DNA from: an uncultured Eubacteriales bacterium | Lineage (GTDB): Bacteria > Bacillota > Clostridia > Christensenellales > Aristaeellaceae | NCBI GenBank assembly: GCA_900553265.1 | Contig: USDD01000007.1 | Location: 1-49,048, forward strand | Direction: 5' to 3' | DNA length: 49,048 nt | Shown here: piece after piece, positions 1-8,042 of the stretch | How the letters are laid out: each line of letters starts with the position of its first letter | How positions within the stretch are numbered: the first letter of the stretch is position 1 | Translations under genes and position numbers: made by a program | The notes under the pieces: model-generated | Database searches by the model: none | What the model saw: the letters and a program-made list of their open reading frames with translations, nothing else | What the model was told of the DNA's origin: nothing

Positions 1-92
1 TAAACCTTCGGAATTTGCATTTGCATCTGACGAAAAATCCATTCGCCGGCCAACCACCTCATTTGTGCGGCGCTTCCTTAACCCAAATTCGC

Positions 93-121
93 TTTTTTTC
101 GGCAGGCCGTTGTGCTATGCT
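93..121 (+). promoter_or_regulatory. possible promoter of the MATE gene
   Basis: A TATGCT -10-like hexamer at 116-121 follows a T-rich stretch at 93-98 with 17 bp between them. The -35 match is poor, so this is only a candidate. Nothing else was recognised in the first 170 bases. Confidence 0.3.
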
Positions 122-170
122 CGAAGGAGGGCGAATTTCTTATTGCAGAAAATAGGAAGGAACACAAATT

Positions 171-1538
171 ATGGAGCGAAAAAACAGCTTTACCGAGGGG
201 CCGATTCTTGCGCCTCTGCTCAAATTTACGGTGCCCATCATGCTGGCACTGCTTTTGCAGTCCATGTACGGCGCGGTGGATATGATGATCGTCGGACAGT
301 TCGCCGGCGACGCGGGCAGCGTTTCGGCGGTGTCCACCGGCAGCACGATGATGAACCTGCCGATGATGCTGGTGTTCGGCCTGACCATGGGCTCGACGGT
401 GCTCATCGGCCGACGCATCGGCGAGGAGGACTACGACGGCGCGGGCGAGATCGTCGGCGTGTCCATCGCGCTGTTCGCGCTGGTGGCCGTGGGCATCACG
501 GCGCTGATGCTGGCGCTGCGCCATCCCTTCGCGAAGGTCATGCAGGTGCCGCCGGAGGCATACGATGCTACCATTGACTACGTGACCATCTGCGCCTGCG
601 GCACCATCTTCATCGTGGGATACAACGTCATTAGCGGCGTGTTCCGCGGGCTGGGCAATTCCACGCTGCCGCTGGTTTTCGTGGCCATCGCCTGCGTGGT
701 GAACATCTTTGGCGACCTGCTGCTGGTGGCGGTGTTCCACATGGGCGCGGCCGGCGCGGCGCTGGCCACCGTGGCGGCGCAGGCCGTCAGCGTGGCGCTC
801 TCGCTGGTCATCATCCGCCGCACGAAGCTGCCGTTCCGGTTTCAGAAGCGCTATGTGCGTCTGGAAAGGAACAGCGTGAGCCTGATTCTGAAGCTCGGCA
901 GCCCCATCGCCCTTCAGGACACGCTGACCAACGTCTCGTTTCTGGTGGTCAACGCGCTGATCAACAGCATGGGCGTGGTCACGTCGGCGGGCTACGGCAT
1001 CGCCCAGCGCGTGACGGGCTTCATCCTGCTGATTCCGTCGTCCTTCGGCTCGTCCATGAGCGCCTTCGTGGCCCAGAACATGGGCGCGCGCAAGCCGCAC
1101 CGCGCCCGCAGGGCCATGCTCTACGGCATGGGCACAGCGCTGTGCATCGGCACGGTGATGTTCGTGCTGAGCTTCTTCTTCGGCGACATGCTGTCCATGG
1201 CGTTCAACCGCGATCCCGAGATCGTCCGCGCATCTGCGCAGTATCTGAAGGGATTCTCCTTCGACTGCCTGATGGTCAGCGTGCTGTTCTGCTTCATCGG
1301 CTATTTCAACGGCTGCGGCAAGACGGTGTTCGTGATGGCGCAGGGCCTCGTGGGCGCGCTGCTGGTGCGCATGCCCTTCGCCATATGGATGAGCCTGAGG
1401 CCCAATCCGACGCTGTTCTCCATCGGTCTGGCCACGCCGCTGGCCTCGCTGACGAGCATCATCATGTGCGTGATCTACTTCCGGGGCGCGCATGCGCGTT
1501 CGCTTCAGGACGACGCGTCGGGCGAAATCGACAATTGA
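171..1538 (+). CDS. MATE family multidrug/cation antiporter
   Basis: Integral membrane exporter of the MATE (NorM/DinF-like) family, expected to expel organic cations, drugs or metabolites using a Na+ or H+ gradient. The 455-residue product has the family's usual length and about twelve hydrophobic segments in two halves. The first half begins with the typical opening 'LLKFTVPIMLALLLQSMYG' followed by a 'DMMIVGQFAG' stretch, and a glycine-rich 'GYGIAQRV' region lies in the second half. The ATG at 171 is preceded by AGGAAGG about 10 bases upstream. It stands alone on its strand, followed by the promoter of the next gene, so it is probably monocistronic. Substrate cannot be read from the sequence. 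Confidence 0.9.
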   Translation: MERKNSFTEGPILAPLLKFTVPIMLALLLQSMYGAVDMMIVGQFAGDAGSVSAVSTGSTMMNLPMMLVFGLTMGSTVLIGRRIGEEDYDGAGEIVGVSIALFALVAVGITALMLALRHPFAKVMQVPPEAYDATIDYVTICACGTIFIVGYNVISGVFRGLGNSTLPLVFVAIACVVNIFGDLLLVAVFHMGAAGAALATVAAQAVSVALSLVIIRRTKLPFRFQKRYVRLERNSVSLILKLGSPIALQDTLTNVSFLVVNALINSMGVVTSAGYGIAQRVTGFILLIPSSFGSSMSAFVAQNMGARKPHRARRAMLYGMGTALCIGTVMFVLSFFFGDMLSMAFNRDPEIVRASAQYLKGFSFDCLMVSVLFCFIGYFNGCGKTVFVMAQGLVGALLVRMPFAIWMSLRPNPTLFSIGLATPLASLTSIIMCVIYFRGAHARSLQDDASGEIDN

Positions 1539-1539
1539 T

Positions 1540-1568
1540 TTGCAAAGCAGAGCGCTTTGTGTTATAAT
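1540..1568 (+). promoter_or_regulatory. promoter of the GNAT-like gene
   Basis: TTGCAA at 1540-1545, a 17-bp spacer and a perfect TATAAT at 1563-1568, about 45 bases before the next start codon. Confidence 0.65.
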
Positions 1569-1613
1569 ATGCACGGATGGGTGCATTAATTTCATACATG
1601 GGGCGATCTGAAT

Positions 1614-2750
1614 ATGATAACGATTCAAGAGGTGAGGACGAAGGGTGATCTGAAGCGCTTCTCGAGCTTTCCCAATCACCTGTACAAGGACGTTCCTCAG
1701 TACATCCCGCCGCTGGCGGCGGACGATCTGGAGGACTGGAACCCAAGGAAGAATCCCGCGTTTGAATATTGCGACGTGAAATGCTTTCTCGCGCTGCGGG
1801 ACGGAAAGATCGTCGGCCGCGTGGGCGCGATTCTGAACCATAAGGCCAACGAAAAGTGGCAGACCAACCGCATGCGCTTTTCCCAGCTGGACTTTGTGGA
1901 CGACCCCGAGGTCTCCGCGGCGCTGATGGGCGCGGTGGAGAATTTCGCCCGGGAGAAGGGCTGCGACGAGATTCACGGCCCGCTGGGCTTCACCGATCTC
2001 GACCGCGAGGGGCTGCTCATCGAGGGCTTCGACCGCAAGAGCATGTTCATTACCTACTACAATCATCCTTACTATAAAGTCCATCTGGAGAAACTGGGCT
2101 ACGGCAAGGACGTGGACTGGGTGGAGTATCTGCTGCCCGTTCCGCAGGATGAGCGCACCATCGACCGGCTGCAGCGGCTGTCCGAGCGCGTGGCCAGCCA
2201 CAACCGGCTGCATATCGCAGAGATTCGCCGCCGGAAGGATTACGGCCCCTATGTGGAGAAGTTCTTCCGCCTGTGGAACACCTGCTATGCGCCGCTGTAC
2301 GGTACCACGCCTCTGACCGATGCGCAGATTCGGCGCTATGTGAAGAAGTTTGTGCCGCTGGTCAATCCCGATCTGGCCTGCTTCGTCATGGACGAGGAGG
2401 AGAATCTCGTGGCCTTCGGCGTGTCCGCGCCGTCCATCGCCAACGCGCTGAAGAAGAGCAACGGCAAAATGCTGCCCTTCGGCTTCGCGCGGCTGCTGTA
2501 CGCGCTGAAGAAGAACGACACGCTGGATCTGTTCCTCATCGCCGTGCGCCCGGACTATCAGAACAGGGCGGTCAACGCCATTCTGCTCAACCACGTGCTC
2601 AAGGGCTGTCTGAAGATGGGCATCACCCACGCCGAGACCGGCCCGCAGCTGGAGACCAACCACAAGATTCTCAGCCAGTGGAACACCTTCCAGCCCGAGC
2701 TGCACAAGCGCCGCCGCTGCTTCATCAAGCAGCTCGCGCCGACGGTCTGA
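1614..2750 (+). CDS. GNAT-like N-acetyltransferase family protein of unknown substrate
   Basis: A 378-residue soluble protein resembling the large conserved family usually annotated as GNAT N-acetyltransferase or YghO-like. Its N-terminal part ('RFSSFPNHLYKDVPQYIPPL', about residues 15-34) followed by 'LRDGKIVGRVGAILNH' is characteristic of that family, and the C-terminal half (about 290-350) reads like a second acetyltransferase fold ('LDLFLIAVRPDYQNRAVNAI'). The donor is presumably an acyl-CoA, but the acceptor is unknown. The Shine-Dalgarno sequence is weak (GGGGCG, about 10 bases upstream). It has its own promoter and ends directly at a bidirectional terminator, so it is probably a single-gene unit. 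Confidence 0.7.
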   Translation: MITIQEVRTKGDLKRFSSFPNHLYKDVPQYIPPLAADDLEDWNPRKNPAFEYCDVKCFLALRDGKIVGRVGAILNHKANEKWQTNRMRFSQLDFVDDPEVSAALMGAVENFAREKGCDEIHGPLGFTDLDREGLLIEGFDRKSMFITYYNHPYYKVHLEKLGYGKDVDWVEYLLPVPQDERTIDRLQRLSERVASHNRLHIAEIRRRKDYGPYVEKFFRLWNTCYAPLYGTTPLTDAQIRRYVKKFVPLVNPDLACFVMDEEENLVAFGVSAPSIANALKKSNGKMLPFGFARLLYALKKNDTLDLFLIAVRPDYQNRAVNAILLNHVLKGCLKMGITHAETGPQLETNHKILSQWNTFQPELHKRRRCFIKQLAPTV

Positions 2751-2796
2751 AAAAGCAATTTCCCGCGAAGAATTCCTTCGCGGGAAATTGCTTTTA
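2751..2796. terminator. bidirectional intrinsic terminator between convergent genes
   Basis: An 18-bp perfect stem (2753-2770 pairing with 2776-2793) with a 5-base loop, flanked by A and T runs on its two sides. It lies between the convergent GNAT-like gene and the C39-like peptidase gene, whose stop codon overlaps its edge. Confidence 0.9.
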
Positions 2797-3540
2797 TCTG
2801 CGGATGACCAGACAGTGGCGGCCGAATTTCTTCTCGACCCATTCGCCCACGGTGTAGTCCGGCAGCTCGCAGTTCTTCGGCACGGGATCGCTGATGGTTA
2901 TGCGGCCGTTCTCGATGCGGCGGATGAGGTTGTAGTGGCCGCAGCGGGTGTAGGGAGAGCCGGGCACCACGTTGCAGATCACCACAGCGCCGGCGCGCAG
3001 CGCTTCCGCGATTTTTTCGAAGGAGGCCCGATCCGTCAGCGGAACCAGTTCGGCCGTCAGGCCGTAGGTTTCGGCACAGGCGGGGAAGAACGCGTCGTCG
3101 GTGCCGTCGACGCCGTTGGGATCGCGGTAGCCGTGGGCGTTAGACCAGTCGGCCAGCACTGGCGGCAGCACCGCGCGATGCAGAAGCGTGCTCACGGCCA
3201 TGGCCATGCTGGTGGGGCCGCAGGCGGAATCCTCCATGCGCTCGATCTCCGGCGTATTCGCCGCGTCGTAGGGATACTGCGCCCAGAGGGGATCCTTCAT
3301 CGAATAATACTGCCAGCAGTCGTCCGTCGGGCCCGCAGCGGCGCTGTCCATTCGCGCCAGCACCTCGGCGTTCGCCTCGCCGGAATCGGCAAGATCATTG
3401 CGGCGGCAGAACCAGCGCACCGCCCACGCCGTGCGGCGGTCGTACTCGTCGCCCTCTCCGCAGTCGTATTCCAGTTCGTTCAAACGGCGCTTCAGCGCGG
3501 CCACAGCCTCGCCCTTCGCGCCCTCGCGCAGTGCGTCCAT
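2794..3540 (-). CDS. peptidoglycan-binding-domain / C39-like papain-fold peptidase
   Basis: A 248-residue protein with two parts. Residues about 1-60 ('LREGAKGEAVAALKRRLNEL') match a peptidoglycan-binding domain type 1. Residues about 95-248 match a C39-family (papain-fold) peptidase, with a Cys in 'DSACGPTSMAM' (C107), a His in 'CGHYNLI' (H202) and a downstream 'ISDP' Asp. The reading frame extends upstream to 3642, but the ATG at 3540 is preferred: GGAGG precedes it by about 8 bases and the promoter lies just upstream. No signal peptide is obvious from this start, so cellular location is unclear. A role in cell-wall-associated proteolysis or bacteriocin-type processing is inference only. 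Confidence 0.75.
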   Translation of the reverse strand: MDALREGAKGEAVAALKRRLNELEYDCGEGDEYDRRTAWAVRWFCRRNDLADSGEANAEVLARMDSAAAGPTDDCWQYYSMKDPLWAQYPYDAANTPEIERMEDSACGPTSMAMAVSTLLHRAVLPPVLADWSNAHGYRDPNGVDGTDDAFFPACAETYGLTAELVPLTDRASFEKIAEALRAGAVVICNVVPGSPYTRCGHYNLIRRIENGRITISDPVPKNCELPDYTVGEWVEKKFGRHCLVIRR

Positions 3541-3574
3541 GCTCGTCGTCCTCCGTTTCGTTCGGTTACGCTTC

Positions 3575-3603
3575 ATTATACGTGCCCATGCCGCCGCCGT
3601 CAA
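3575..3603 (-). promoter_or_regulatory. promoter of the C39-like peptidase gene
   Basis: On the minus strand TTGACG (3598-3603), 17-bp spacer, TATAAT (3575-3580), about 35 bases before the chosen start at 3540. It is back to back with the alaA leader promoter at 3636. Confidence 0.8.
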
Positions 3604-3635
3604 GTCGTGGATTCGGCAAAAATCGCCTTTGCAGC

Positions 3636-3664
3636 TTGACATTTCTGCGCTGTCGTGCTAAAAT
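3636..3664 (+). promoter_or_regulatory. promoter of the T-box / alaA transcript
   Basis: Consensus TTGACA at 3636-3641, 17-bp spacer, TAAAAT at 3659-3664. Transcription would start near 3671, immediately before the T-box leader. Confidence 0.85.
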
Positions 3665-3671
3665 AGTCTCA

Positions 3672-3914
3672 CATAAAAGCCCTGACGGGAAAGAGTACCC
3701 GCGTGGGAGCCGGTTCAGAGAGGGAGCGGATGGTGCAAGCTCCGGCGGCAGCGCGGCGAAGCGGTCCCCGAGCTTCGAACCGAGCGGCTTCGGCCGGGTA
3801 GGCTTCGGCGGTTTTCCTCCGTTATCGGGAGTTTGAGAGCGGGCCGAAGGCCCGAATTCAGGTGGTAACACGGACGACGTTCGCCCTGAGCGCATTGCGC
3901 TCAGGGCGTTTTTT
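3672..3914 (+). promoter_or_regulatory. T-box riboswitch leader, possibly tRNA-Ala responsive
   Basis: A T-box leader of about 240 nt. Visible elements are the Stem I AGTA and CAGAGAG segments near 3695-3725, an apical 'GGATGGTGCAAGCTCC' segment, the T-box core 'AGGTGGTAACACGG' at 3860-3873 with the tRNA-pairing TGGT, and a terminator hairpin (3882-3908) followed by six T residues. Aligning the Stem I 3' side with the known glyQS pattern (CGAA, specifier, purine, then GAGC) places GCG (Ala) at 3771-3773. The register is uncertain by a base. The TGGT bulge would fit a tRNA with discriminator A, as in tRNA-Ala. The downstream alanine-forming aminotransferase supports alanine sensing. Confidence 0.85.
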
Positions 3915-3935
3915 ATCGGAAAGGAGCAATCGAAT

Positions 3936-5150
3936 ATGCGTCAGTTTGAAAAATCGGCCAAGCTCGACAACGTGTGCTATGACATCCGCGGCCCGGTGAT
4001 GGACGAGGCCAACCGCATGGCCGCCGAGGGCGTCAGCGTTCTGCGTCTGAACATTGGCAATCCCGCGCCGTTTCACCTCTACGCGCCGGACGAGATCGTG
4101 GTGGACATGATCTACAACCTGCGCGAAACCGAGGGCTATTCCGACTCCAAGGGACTGTTCTCCGCGCGCAAGGCCATCATGCAGTACTGCCAGCTCAAGG
4201 GCATTCCCAACGTGGGCATCGGCGACATCTACACCGGCAACGGCGCCAGCGAGCTGATTACCATGAGCATGCAGGGCCTGCTCAACCCGGGCGACGAGGT
4301 GCTGGTGCCGTCGCCGGACTATCCGCTGTGGACGGCCTCGGTTACGCTGGCCGGCGGCCGGGCGGTGCACTACGTCTGCGACGAGCAGTCCGACTGGTTC
4401 CCGGACGTGAGCGATATGCGCAGCAAGATCACCGACCGCACCAAGGGCATCGTGGTCATCAACCCCAACAACCCCACCGGCGCGCTCTATTCCCGGGAGG
4501 TGCTGACGCAGATCGTGGATCTGGCACGGGAGTTCGACCTGATTCTCTTCGCCGATGAGATCTACGACCGGCTGGTCATGGACGGCGCGGAGCACGTGGC
4601 CCTCGGCTCGCTCGCGCCGGACGTGATGTGCGTCAACATCAACGGTCTGTCCAAGTCCCATCGCGTGGCGGGCTATCGCTGCGGATGGATGTGTTTAAGC
4701 GGCGACAAGTCCCGCTGTAAGGGTTATATCGAAGGACTGAACCTGCTGTCATCCATGCGCCTGTGCTCCAACGTGCCCGGCCAGAGCATCATCCAGACCG
4801 CGCTGGGCGGAACTCAGAGCGCGGATAAGCTGCTGGTTCCCGGCGGGCGCGTCTATGAGCAGCGCGAGTACATCTACCGCGCGCTGAACGACATCCCCGG
4901 CATTTCGGCGGTGAAGCCCAAAGCGGCGTTTTACATTTTCCCGAAGATCGACACGCAGAAATACCACATCCTTGACGACGAGCGCTTCGCGCTGGATCTC
5001 CTTCGGGAGAAGCGGATTCTCGTCACCCATGGCCGCGGCTTCCACTGGGAGCAGCCCGACCATTTCCGCATCGTGTATCTGCCGGAAGTCGAGGTGCTGC
5101 AGGAGGCCTGCGGCAAGCTGGAGGATTTCCTGAAAACCTATCGTCAGTAA
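3936..5150 (+). CDS. alaA: glutamate-pyruvate (alanine) aminotransferase
   Basis: A PLP-dependent class I/II aminotransferase of 404 residues, very similar in remembered sequence to E. coli AlaA (YfbQ). The opening 'KLDNVCYDIRGPV', 'LRLNIGNPAPF', 'PSPDYPLWTASV', 'INPNNPTGA' and 'KGYIEGLNLLSSMRLC' are shared. The PLP-binding lysine is K240 in 'NGLSKSHRVAGYRCGW'. It should transfer the amino group of glutamate to pyruvate, making alanine in the cytoplasm. The ATG at 3936 has AAGGAG 9 bases upstream. The gene is alone behind a T-box leader and ends at a terminator, so expression is probably raised when the cognate tRNA is uncharged. Confidence 0.92.
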   Translation: MRQFEKSAKLDNVCYDIRGPVMDEANRMAAEGVSVLRLNIGNPAPFHLYAPDEIVVDMIYNLRETEGYSDSKGLFSARKAIMQYCQLKGIPNVGIGDIYTGNGASELITMSMQGLLNPGDEVLVPSPDYPLWTASVTLAGGRAVHYVCDEQSDWFPDVSDMRSKITDRTKGIVVINPNNPTGALYSREVLTQIVDLAREFDLILFADEIYDRLVMDGAEHVALGSLAPDVMCVNINGLSKSHRVAGYRCGWMCLSGDKSRCKGYIEGLNLLSSMRLCSNVPGQSIIQTALGGTQSADKLLVPGGRVYEQREYIYRALNDIPGISAVKPKAAFYIFPKIDTQKYHILDDERFALDLLREKRILVTHGRGFHWEQPDHFRIVYLPEVEVLQEACGKLEDFLKTYRQ

Positions 5151-5151
5151 A

Positions 5152-5196
5152 GCAAAGGAGCCGTCCCGCAAACGCGGGACGGCTCCTTTGCCTATT
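5152..5196. terminator. terminator between convergent genes
   Basis: An 18-bp perfect stem (5152-5169 with 5174-5191) and a 4-base loop between alaA and the convergent permease gene. The T tract is weak, so it may act mainly as a strong hairpin serving both directions. Confidence 0.75.
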
Positions 5197-5200
5197 TCGC

Positions 5201-6271
5201 TTACAGCTTCAGATCGCCCTCGCGGATCCAGCCAATTCTGCGCAGCGGAGCGCAGAAGGCGGCGCTGAGCACGGCGGGAAGGATCAGGCAGATCAGAATC
5301 AGGCCGATCCAGTCCATGGCGGCGGGAGCGATGGCCGCCGCGCCCTTGGCCAGCGCGGCCTCGCTGGGGGAGACCCAGCCCGACCACACGCCGATGGGCC
5401 CGCACAGGCCGCAGGTGCCCATACCGGAGTTGATGGGCGCGCCGTTCATCTCCAGACGGAACAGGCAGGTGGCGATGGGCCCGGTGACGGCCGCGGCCAG
5501 CGTCGGCGGAATCCAGATGCGTGGATTCTTCACGATGTTGGGCATCTGCAGCATGGACGTGCCCAGGCCCTGACTGACCAGTCCGCCCCAGCGGTTTTCG
5601 CGAAAGCTCATCACGGCGAAGCCCACCATCTGCGCGCAGCAGCCGGCCACCGCCGCGCCGCCGGCCAGACCCGTCATGCCCAGCACTGAGCAGATGGCCG
5701 CCGAGGAGATGGGCAGCGTCAGCGCCACGCCCACCAGCACCGATACGGCGATGCCCATCCAGAAGGGCTGAAGGCGCGTCGCGTCGTCGATGACCCGGCC
5801 GAAGGCCTGGGCCGCGCCGCCGACGGGCGGCGCGATGAGCTTGGCCAGCGTCACGCCCACCAGAATGGTCACCGCCGGAGTGACGAGAATGTCCACCTTC
5901 GTCTCCTTGGAGACGGCCTTGCCGCATTCGGCGGCGACGATGGCGATGAGCAGTACGGCCAGCGGGCCGCCCGCGCCGCCCTCGGCGTTGGCCGCCCAGC
6001 CCACGGCGCTCAGGGAAAACAGCACCATCGGCGGGGCCTGAAGGGCGTAGCCGATGGCCACGGCCATGGCCGGGCCGGAGACGGCCATGGCGTAGGTGCC
6101 GATGTCCGTCAGCATGGAAAGGTTCAACTGCGTGCCCAGCGTCTTGATGATGGTGCCGATGAGCAGCGAGCAGAACAGACCCTGCGCCATGGCGCCCAGT
6201 GCGTCGATGCCGTAGCGATGGGCGGAAAAGACGATGTTTTTGCGCTTGAGAAACGCCTTGAAGCTCTGCAT
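5201..6271 (-). CDS. PTS EIIC-type (PTS_EIIC_2) membrane permease
   Basis: A 356-residue integral membrane protein resembling the PTS_EIIC_2 family, a branch of phosphotransferase-system IIC-like permeases of poorly known substrate. It has about nine hydrophobic segments and conserved glycine/proline-rich loops such as 'MGTCGLCGPIGVWSG' and 'LIAPPVGG'. No EIIA or EIIB partner gene is visible nearby, so sugar phosphorylation cannot be assumed. The ATG at 6271 follows GGAGGGG. It is the last gene of a three-gene operon behind the histidine phosphatase gene (22-bp gap) and the DMT transporter gene. Confidence 0.8.
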   Translation of the reverse strand: MQSFKAFLKRKNIVFSAHRYGIDALGAMAQGLFCSLLIGTIIKTLGTQLNLSMLTDIGTYAMAVSGPAMAVAIGYALQAPPMVLFSLSAVGWAANAEGGAGGPLAVLLIAIVAAECGKAVSKETKVDILVTPAVTILVGVTLAKLIAPPVGGAAQAFGRVIDDATRLQPFWMGIAVSVLVGVALTLPISSAAICSVLGMTGLAGGAAVAGCCAQMVGFAVMSFRENRWGGLVSQGLGTSMLQMPNIVKNPRIWIPPTLAAAVTGPIATCLFRLEMNGAPINSGMGTCGLCGPIGVWSGWVSPSEAALAKGAAAIAPAAMDWIGLILICLILPAVLSAAFCAPLRRIGWIREGDLKL

Positions 6272-6293
6272 GGAAATCCCCTCCGAATTCTGC

Positions 6294-7025
6294 TTATTTC
6301 GAGGGCGTGTCGCCGGGCTGCTCGAAGCGCTCCCGGTACAGACCCTGATGGGAGACGGGTTCGCCGCCGGCGTAGAGATGGGAGGTGTCGCCCATTTCCA
6401 TTATGCGGAAGAACACCTCGCCGGGGCGGCGCTCCTCGGTAATCAGCGTCGTCAGCGACGTGGGCTGGAGCGACACGCCGTGCCAGAGCGCCACCGGCGA
6501 GAGGTTGAGCATGTGGGCCAGAATGGCCATGCTCACGGCGAAATGGCAGAACAGCACGATGCGGTCGTCCGTATTGCGCTCGCAGTGGTAGAGTCCGCCG
6601 TCGCGAACGTAGCCGTAGCGCGCCAGCAGCGCGTCCATGCCCTCGGCGGTCTCGTCGAAGATTTCGCCCACGGTGCCGTTCTGGAACAGCGGATGGTCGC
6701 GCCAATGCTGCGGATCGTAGAACTGGGGCTGCGTCGTCCAGAACTGAGGCGCGAGGTTCCACGGAATGCGCATCTCGCCCGAACACGGATCGACGAACTG
6801 ACCGCGGAACTCCGCCAGCCAGGGCAGCGTCTCCGCCGTGCGGTTCAAACGCGTCAGCGTCGGTCGGGCGGTGTCCTGAGCGCGGCCCAGCGGGGAGACG
6901 TAGAAGTCGCGCACGTCCATTCTGCACAGCCGGTCGGCCAGCAGCTCGGCCTCGCGGAAGCCCTTGGGGGTCAGCGAGTCGATGGCGTAATTGGGTTCGC
7001 CGTGGCGAACGAGGGTGATTTTCAT
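6294..7025 (-). CDS. histidine phosphatase (phosphoglycerate mutase-like) family protein
   Basis: A 243-residue cytoplasmic member of the histidine phosphatase superfamily. The N-terminal 'LVRHGE' holds the nucleophilic His (H8), followed by 'LTPKGFREAELLADRL' and 'YVSPLGRAQDTA', the typical second phosphate-pocket Arg segment. A further conserved His lies in 'VLFCHFAVSMAIL'. The substrate is not determined; phosphatase is more likely than a true mutase. RBS AGGAGG precedes the ATG. It sits between the DMT transporter (18-bp gap) and the EIIC-like permease, which suggests a shared uptake-and-dephosphorylation role, but that is inference. Confidence 0.88.
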   Translation of the reverse strand: MKITLVRHGEPNYAIDSLTPKGFREAELLADRLCRMDVRDFYVSPLGRAQDTARPTLTRLNRTAETLPWLAEFRGQFVDPCSGEMRIPWNLAPQFWTTQPQFYDPQHWRDHPLFQNGTVGEIFDETAEGMDALLARYGYVRDGGLYHCERNTDDRIVLFCHFAVSMAILAHMLNLSPVALWHGVSLQPTSLTTLITEERRPGEVFFRIMEMGDTSHLYAGGEPVSHQGLYRERFEQPGDTPSK

Positions 7026-7043
7026 GATCTTTCCTCCTGAAGA

Positions 7044-7877
7044 TTACAGATTCAGCAGCACCAGCGCGGCGGCGATGGCGAAAATGGAGATCCACTGGCG
7101 CATGGACAGGCGCTCCTTGAAAAGCAGCACGCCCGCCAGCGCGATGAGCGCGATGGAGGCCACGCCGCGGGTGGGGTAGACCACCACCGCGGGTACCTCG
7201 CTGAGTGCCTTGAGCAGAAAATGGGATGTGAAGTAGTTGGGCAGGCCCAGCAGCACGCCGTAGAGCAGATCCCAGCCGTTGGGCCGCTGCTTTTGGGCAA
7301 TGGAGGCGATGACGCAGTACAGAAGCGCCGCGAAGAAGGTGTAGAACAGGAAATTGGTGGAGAGGGCCGGATTGCCCGCCTCGTTGAAGATCTTGGCCGT
7401 GATGGAAGCCGCGCCGTCCGTCAGCAGCAGAAGCGGCAGCGCGAGGCTGAATTTTCCGCCGGAACCATCCTTCTCGTTCATGGCCACGCTGGCGACCACG
7501 CAGACGGCGAAGCCGATCCACTGGCAGACGGTGGGAATCTCGTGATACAGGAAGATGGAGCCGATCAGCGGCACGATCAGGCTGATGCGCGAATAGACGG
7601 ACGCGAGCACCACGCCGCTCTTCTGGATGTTGTATTGCAGCAGCAGGAACGACGCGACGTAGAGAAAGCCGTTCACCAGCCCCATGCCCAGCGCCAGCCC
7701 GAGGCCGTCCGTCCGGGAAAGGGGATTGCCGAAGCCCATCAGCGCGCCGGCCACGAGAATGCAGGTGACGTAGTTGACGGCCATCATGTTCAGCGTGCTG
7801 CTGACCCTGTTTCGCCCCAGCCGCATCACGATGGAGATCATCGAGCACAGCACTGTGCAGATTGCCAGGTTGACCAT
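7044..7877 (-). CDS. EamA/DMT-superfamily transporter
   Basis: A 277-residue membrane protein with about ten hydrophobic segments arranged as two EamA-like repeats, the usual length and layout of the drug/metabolite transporter superfamily. Typical stretches are 'LVNGFLYVASFLLLQYNIQ', 'SRISLIVPLIGSIFLYHEIP' and the C-terminal 'GVLLFKERLSMRQWISIF'. Substrate unknown. It is the first gene of the minus-strand operon reading into the histidine phosphatase and EIIC-like permease genes, with a clear promoter 42 bases upstream. Confidence 0.85.
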   Translation of the reverse strand: MVNLAICTVLCSMISIVMRLGRNRVSSTLNMMAVNYVTCILVAGALMGFGNPLSRTDGLGLALGMGLVNGFLYVASFLLLQYNIQKSGVVLASVYSRISLIVPLIGSIFLYHEIPTVCQWIGFAVCVVASVAMNEKDGSGGKFSLALPLLLLTDGAASITAKIFNEAGNPALSTNFLFYTFFAALLYCVIASIAQKQRPNGWDLLYGVLLGLPNYFTSHFLLKALSEVPAVVVYPTRGVASIALIALAGVLLFKERLSMRQWISIFAIAAALVLLNL

Positions 7878-7918
7878 GGAAGCATCGCTCCGATTTCATA
7901 TTTATATAGCCTATTTCC

Positions 7919-7947
7919 ATGATAATCCATCGGCCGCGCTTTTTCAA
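7919..7947 (-). promoter_or_regulatory. promoter of the DMT/phosphatase/permease operon
   Basis: Minus-strand TTGAAA (7942-7947), 17-bp spacer, TATCAT (7919-7924), upstream of the ATG at 7877. Confidence 0.75.
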
Positions 7948-7990
7948 GCGGATTTGGCCGTCGGCGAATACGATTTTTGCATTAAGACGC

Positions 7991-8031
7991 AAAAAAGCGC
8001 GGAACGCGCCGATGGAGATGCGTTCCGCGGG
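7991..8031 (-). terminator. intrinsic terminator after the DUF4097 gene
   Basis: Minus-strand hairpin with CGCGGAACGC pairing across a 12-base loop, followed by TTTTTT (the A run at 7991-7996). It lies 12 bases beyond the stop codon at 8043. Confidence 0.85.
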
Positions 8032-8042
8032 TCATGGGGGAT

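Noticed and set aside
78..2705. An 875-residue minus-strand frame covering the MATE and GNAT-like genes
   Set aside because: Antisense to two genes with clear family motifs; no ribosome-binding site or domain recognised.
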